From the NCBI GenBank assembly GCA_002436115.1, contig DIXV01000100.1, positions 16,415-24,153 on the forward strand: a stretch of 7,739 bases of DNA, written 5' to 3'. Under the pieces are notes generated by a model, which searched no databases, had not been told where the DNA came from, and was given only the letters and a program-made list of their open reading frames with translations. This DNA comes from Streptococcus sp. UBA6071 (GTDB lineage: Bacteria; Bacillota; Bacilli; Lactobacillales; Streptococcaceae). Both the position numbers and the translations under genes were made by a program. Shown in pieces: positions 6,967-7,739 of this stretch. Position 1 is the stretch's first letter. The number at the start of each line of letters is the position of its first letter.

Positions 6967-7168
6967 AAGGAGGAGTGGTCTATCCAAACTTTAGGAGGCT
7001 TTTCTAAGAGAAATGGGGGAACGTATCCTTGAGATTCACCATTTTATAGAACTTGACAAACAACGGTATAGTTTTCCTTACATGGTAGATCGTCAACTCC
7101 AGAGTTTGGTCAGAGCCTATGAAGAAAGAGATGCTAAAGTTTATATCAATGTATTTACAGGAGATTAA
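6947..7168 (+). pseudogene. cas1: Probable cas1 relic: C-terminal fragment with in-frame stop
   Basis: A reading frame directly upstream of cas2 ends with TAA at 7166-7168. It encodes about 57 codons after an in-frame TAG at 6992-6994, beginning EAFLREMGERILEIHHF and continuing through YSFPYMVDRQLQSLVRAYEE to KVYINVFTGD. Upstream of the TAG the same frame reads DERGGVLRRSGLSKL, which also suits the Gly-rich turn before the final Cas1 helices. Cas1 is the CRISPR integrase, normally 290-340 residues. Here the N-terminal and catalytic parts are absent, because the ABC exporter operon and its terminator sit immediately upstream. The identification rests on position just before cas2, the cas2 ribosome binding site lying inside its last codons, and a general fit to Cas1 C-termini (FL..E.I, then Q-L-x-x-L-V-R). 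I cannot align it here. An alternative is an unrelated short ORF. The upstream boundary is uncertain. Confidence 0.5.
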
Positions 7169-7169
7169 A

Positions 7170-7499
7170 ATGGGATTATTTTTTAATATGCGTAAGGAAG
7201 AGGTAGCATTTGCAAGACAAAGAACTTTATTTTGTCTGGTTATTTATGATATTAAATCGAATAAAAGGCGGTTGAAATTAGCCAAGATTTTGGAAGGCTA
7301 TGGTGTACGGGTCCAGCGCTCTTGCTTTGAAGTTATGTTAGATGAAAAAGTGTACAAGTGTCTTATTTCAGATTTAAATGCATTTTATACAGCAGACGAA
7401 GGAGATAGCATTATCGTCTATAAGGGAAAGCGAGAAGAGACAGTCGCTTTTAACACCTATCAAGGAGCCACACTAGAAGACCCTATCATTTTTTTATAA
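7170..7499 (+). CDS. cas2: CRISPR-associated protein Cas2
   Basis: This 109-residue protein is a Cas2, the small ferredoxin-fold dimer that bridges Cas1 dimers in the spacer integration complex. The first beta-strand FCLVIYDI (21-28) carries the conserved Asp27, followed by SNKRRLKLAKILEGYGVRVQRSCFEV with the typical helix and second strand. The C-terminal half has DSIIVYKG. About 17 residues precede the first strand, more than in many Cas2 proteins, where the Asp is near residue 8-10. I choose ATG at 7170 because AGGAGAT (7158-7164) lies 5 bases upstream. A start at 7119 lacks a ribosome binding site and would overlap the cas1 relic in another frame. One base separates the cas1 relic stop from the cas2 start, a sign of former translational coupling. 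Base composition is more AT-rich than in the exporter genes. With cas1 broken, Cas2 is probably without its local partner. Confidence 0.92.
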   Translation: MGLFFNMRKEEVAFARQRTLFCLVIYDIKSNKRRLKLAKILEGYGVRVQRSCFEVMLDEKVYKCLISDLNAFYTADEGDSIIVYKGKREETVAFNTYQGATLEDPIIFL

Positions 7500-7502
7500 G
7501 AG

Positions 7503-7531
7503 TTGAAAAAAGGCGCATCTAATGGTAAAAT
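7503..7531 (+). promoter_or_regulatory. CRISPR leader promoter
   Basis: TTGAAA (7503-7508), a 17-base spacer and TAAAAT (7526-7531) form a near-consensus promoter that starts 4 bases after the cas2 stop. Transcription would begin near 7538 and cross the leader into the first repeat, giving the precursor crRNA on the plus strand. Confidence 0.75.
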
Positions 7532-7575
7532 AAAGGTATGTTTCATCACAGAGGGATAAATAAGCGTATCAATGC

Positions 7576-7634
7576 CTTTCAAGGCGGACACAAAATAGAG
7601 TGGTCTTCTTTTAAGGCAGGCACAAGATGTGCTG
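7576..7634 (+). repeat. Degenerate direct duplication in the CRISPR leader
   Basis: Two copies lie 32 bases apart (7576-7602 and 7608-7634). The first 21 positions match at 17, with shared CTTT-AAGGC and CACAA cores. The second copy abuts the first CRISPR repeat. A short GCCT/AGGC hairpin (7574-7585) lies at the first copy. Leader-end sequence of this sort could be an anchoring site for spacer integration. Confidence 0.5.
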
Positions 7635-7739
7635 TTCATCACCCCTCCACCTCGTAAGGGGACGGAAACTATCGTCAATGCTCGCATACGTCCACCTAAT
7701 ACGGTTCATCACCCCTCCACCTCGTAAGGGGACGGAAAC
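7634..7739 (+). CRISPR. Type III-A-like CRISPR array, leader end (two repeats, one spacer, continues)
   Basis: Two identical 36-base repeats (7634-7669 and 7704-7739) flank a 34-base spacer (7670-7703). The second repeat ends exactly at the window edge, so the array may continue. The repeat begins GTTCATCACCCC and ends GGGGACGGAAAC. The last 8 bases, ACGGAAAC, equal the 5' handle known from the S. thermophilus type III-A system. Before it CCTC-GTAA-GGGG (7650-7661) can form a 4-pair hairpin with a GNRA loop, placing a Cas6 cut after repeat base 28. Transcription from the leader promoter gives crRNAs on the plus strand. Assignment to III-A rests on the repeat 3' half and the adjoining cas2; no csm genes are in the window. 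Confidence 0.93.

Noticed and set aside
7119..7169. Longer Cas2 from ATG 7119
   Set aside because: No ribosome binding site, overlap with the cas1 relic in another frame, and AGGAGAT is correctly placed for ATG 7170.
7460..7687. 75-codon minus-strand frame across cas2 end, leader and array
   Set aside because: It translates the CRISPR repeat and leader antisense; an incidental open frame.

Overview
The window looks like a chromosomal segment of a low-GC Firmicute, most likely a Streptococcus close to the S. thermophilus/S. salivarius group. The basis is the DHH phosphodiesterase, the short flavodoxin next to it, Gram-positive style ribosome binding sites, extended -10 promoters, and a CRISPR repeat ending in ACGGAAAC as in streptococcal type III-A arrays. 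The species call is inference from remembered family features.

Left part (1-1140, minus strand): the N-terminal 169 codons of a TraX-family membrane protein run off the left edge. Upstream of it lies a complete short-chain flavodoxin gene with a good extended -10 promoter. A small hairpin sits between the two genes.

Second block (about 1132-3228, plus strand): a divergent promoter precedes a structured 5' leader, then a two-gene operon. The first gene is a Pde2/NrnA-type DHH-DHHA1 phosphodiesterase. The second is an ApbE-like FMN transferase overlapping it by 4 bases. A U-rich hairpin terminator closes the operon.

Third block (3404-6966): two half-size ABC exporter genes overlap by one base and form a clear heterodimer. 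The first has LSGGQ but Asp for the catalytic Glu and Gln for the switch His. The second has intact catalytic Glu and His but a degenerate ISLGQ signature. Together they give one consensus and one degenerate ATP site. A strong terminator follows.

Right part (about 6947-7739): the leader end of a CRISPR-Cas locus. Only a C-terminal relic of a probable cas1 remains, cut by an in-frame TAG. It is followed by an intact cas2, a leader promoter (TTGAAA-17-TAAAAT), a leader with a degenerate direct duplication, and the first two 36-base repeats around one 34-base spacer. The repeat keeps the 8-base ACGGAAAC handle and a GNRA-loop mini-hairpin but differs in its 5' half from the S. thermophilus CRISPR2 repeat as I remember it. 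Interference genes (cas6, cas10/csm) would lie beyond the right edge and are not seen. The main point of interest is that the locus appears to have lost its own integrase while keeping cas2, leader and array.
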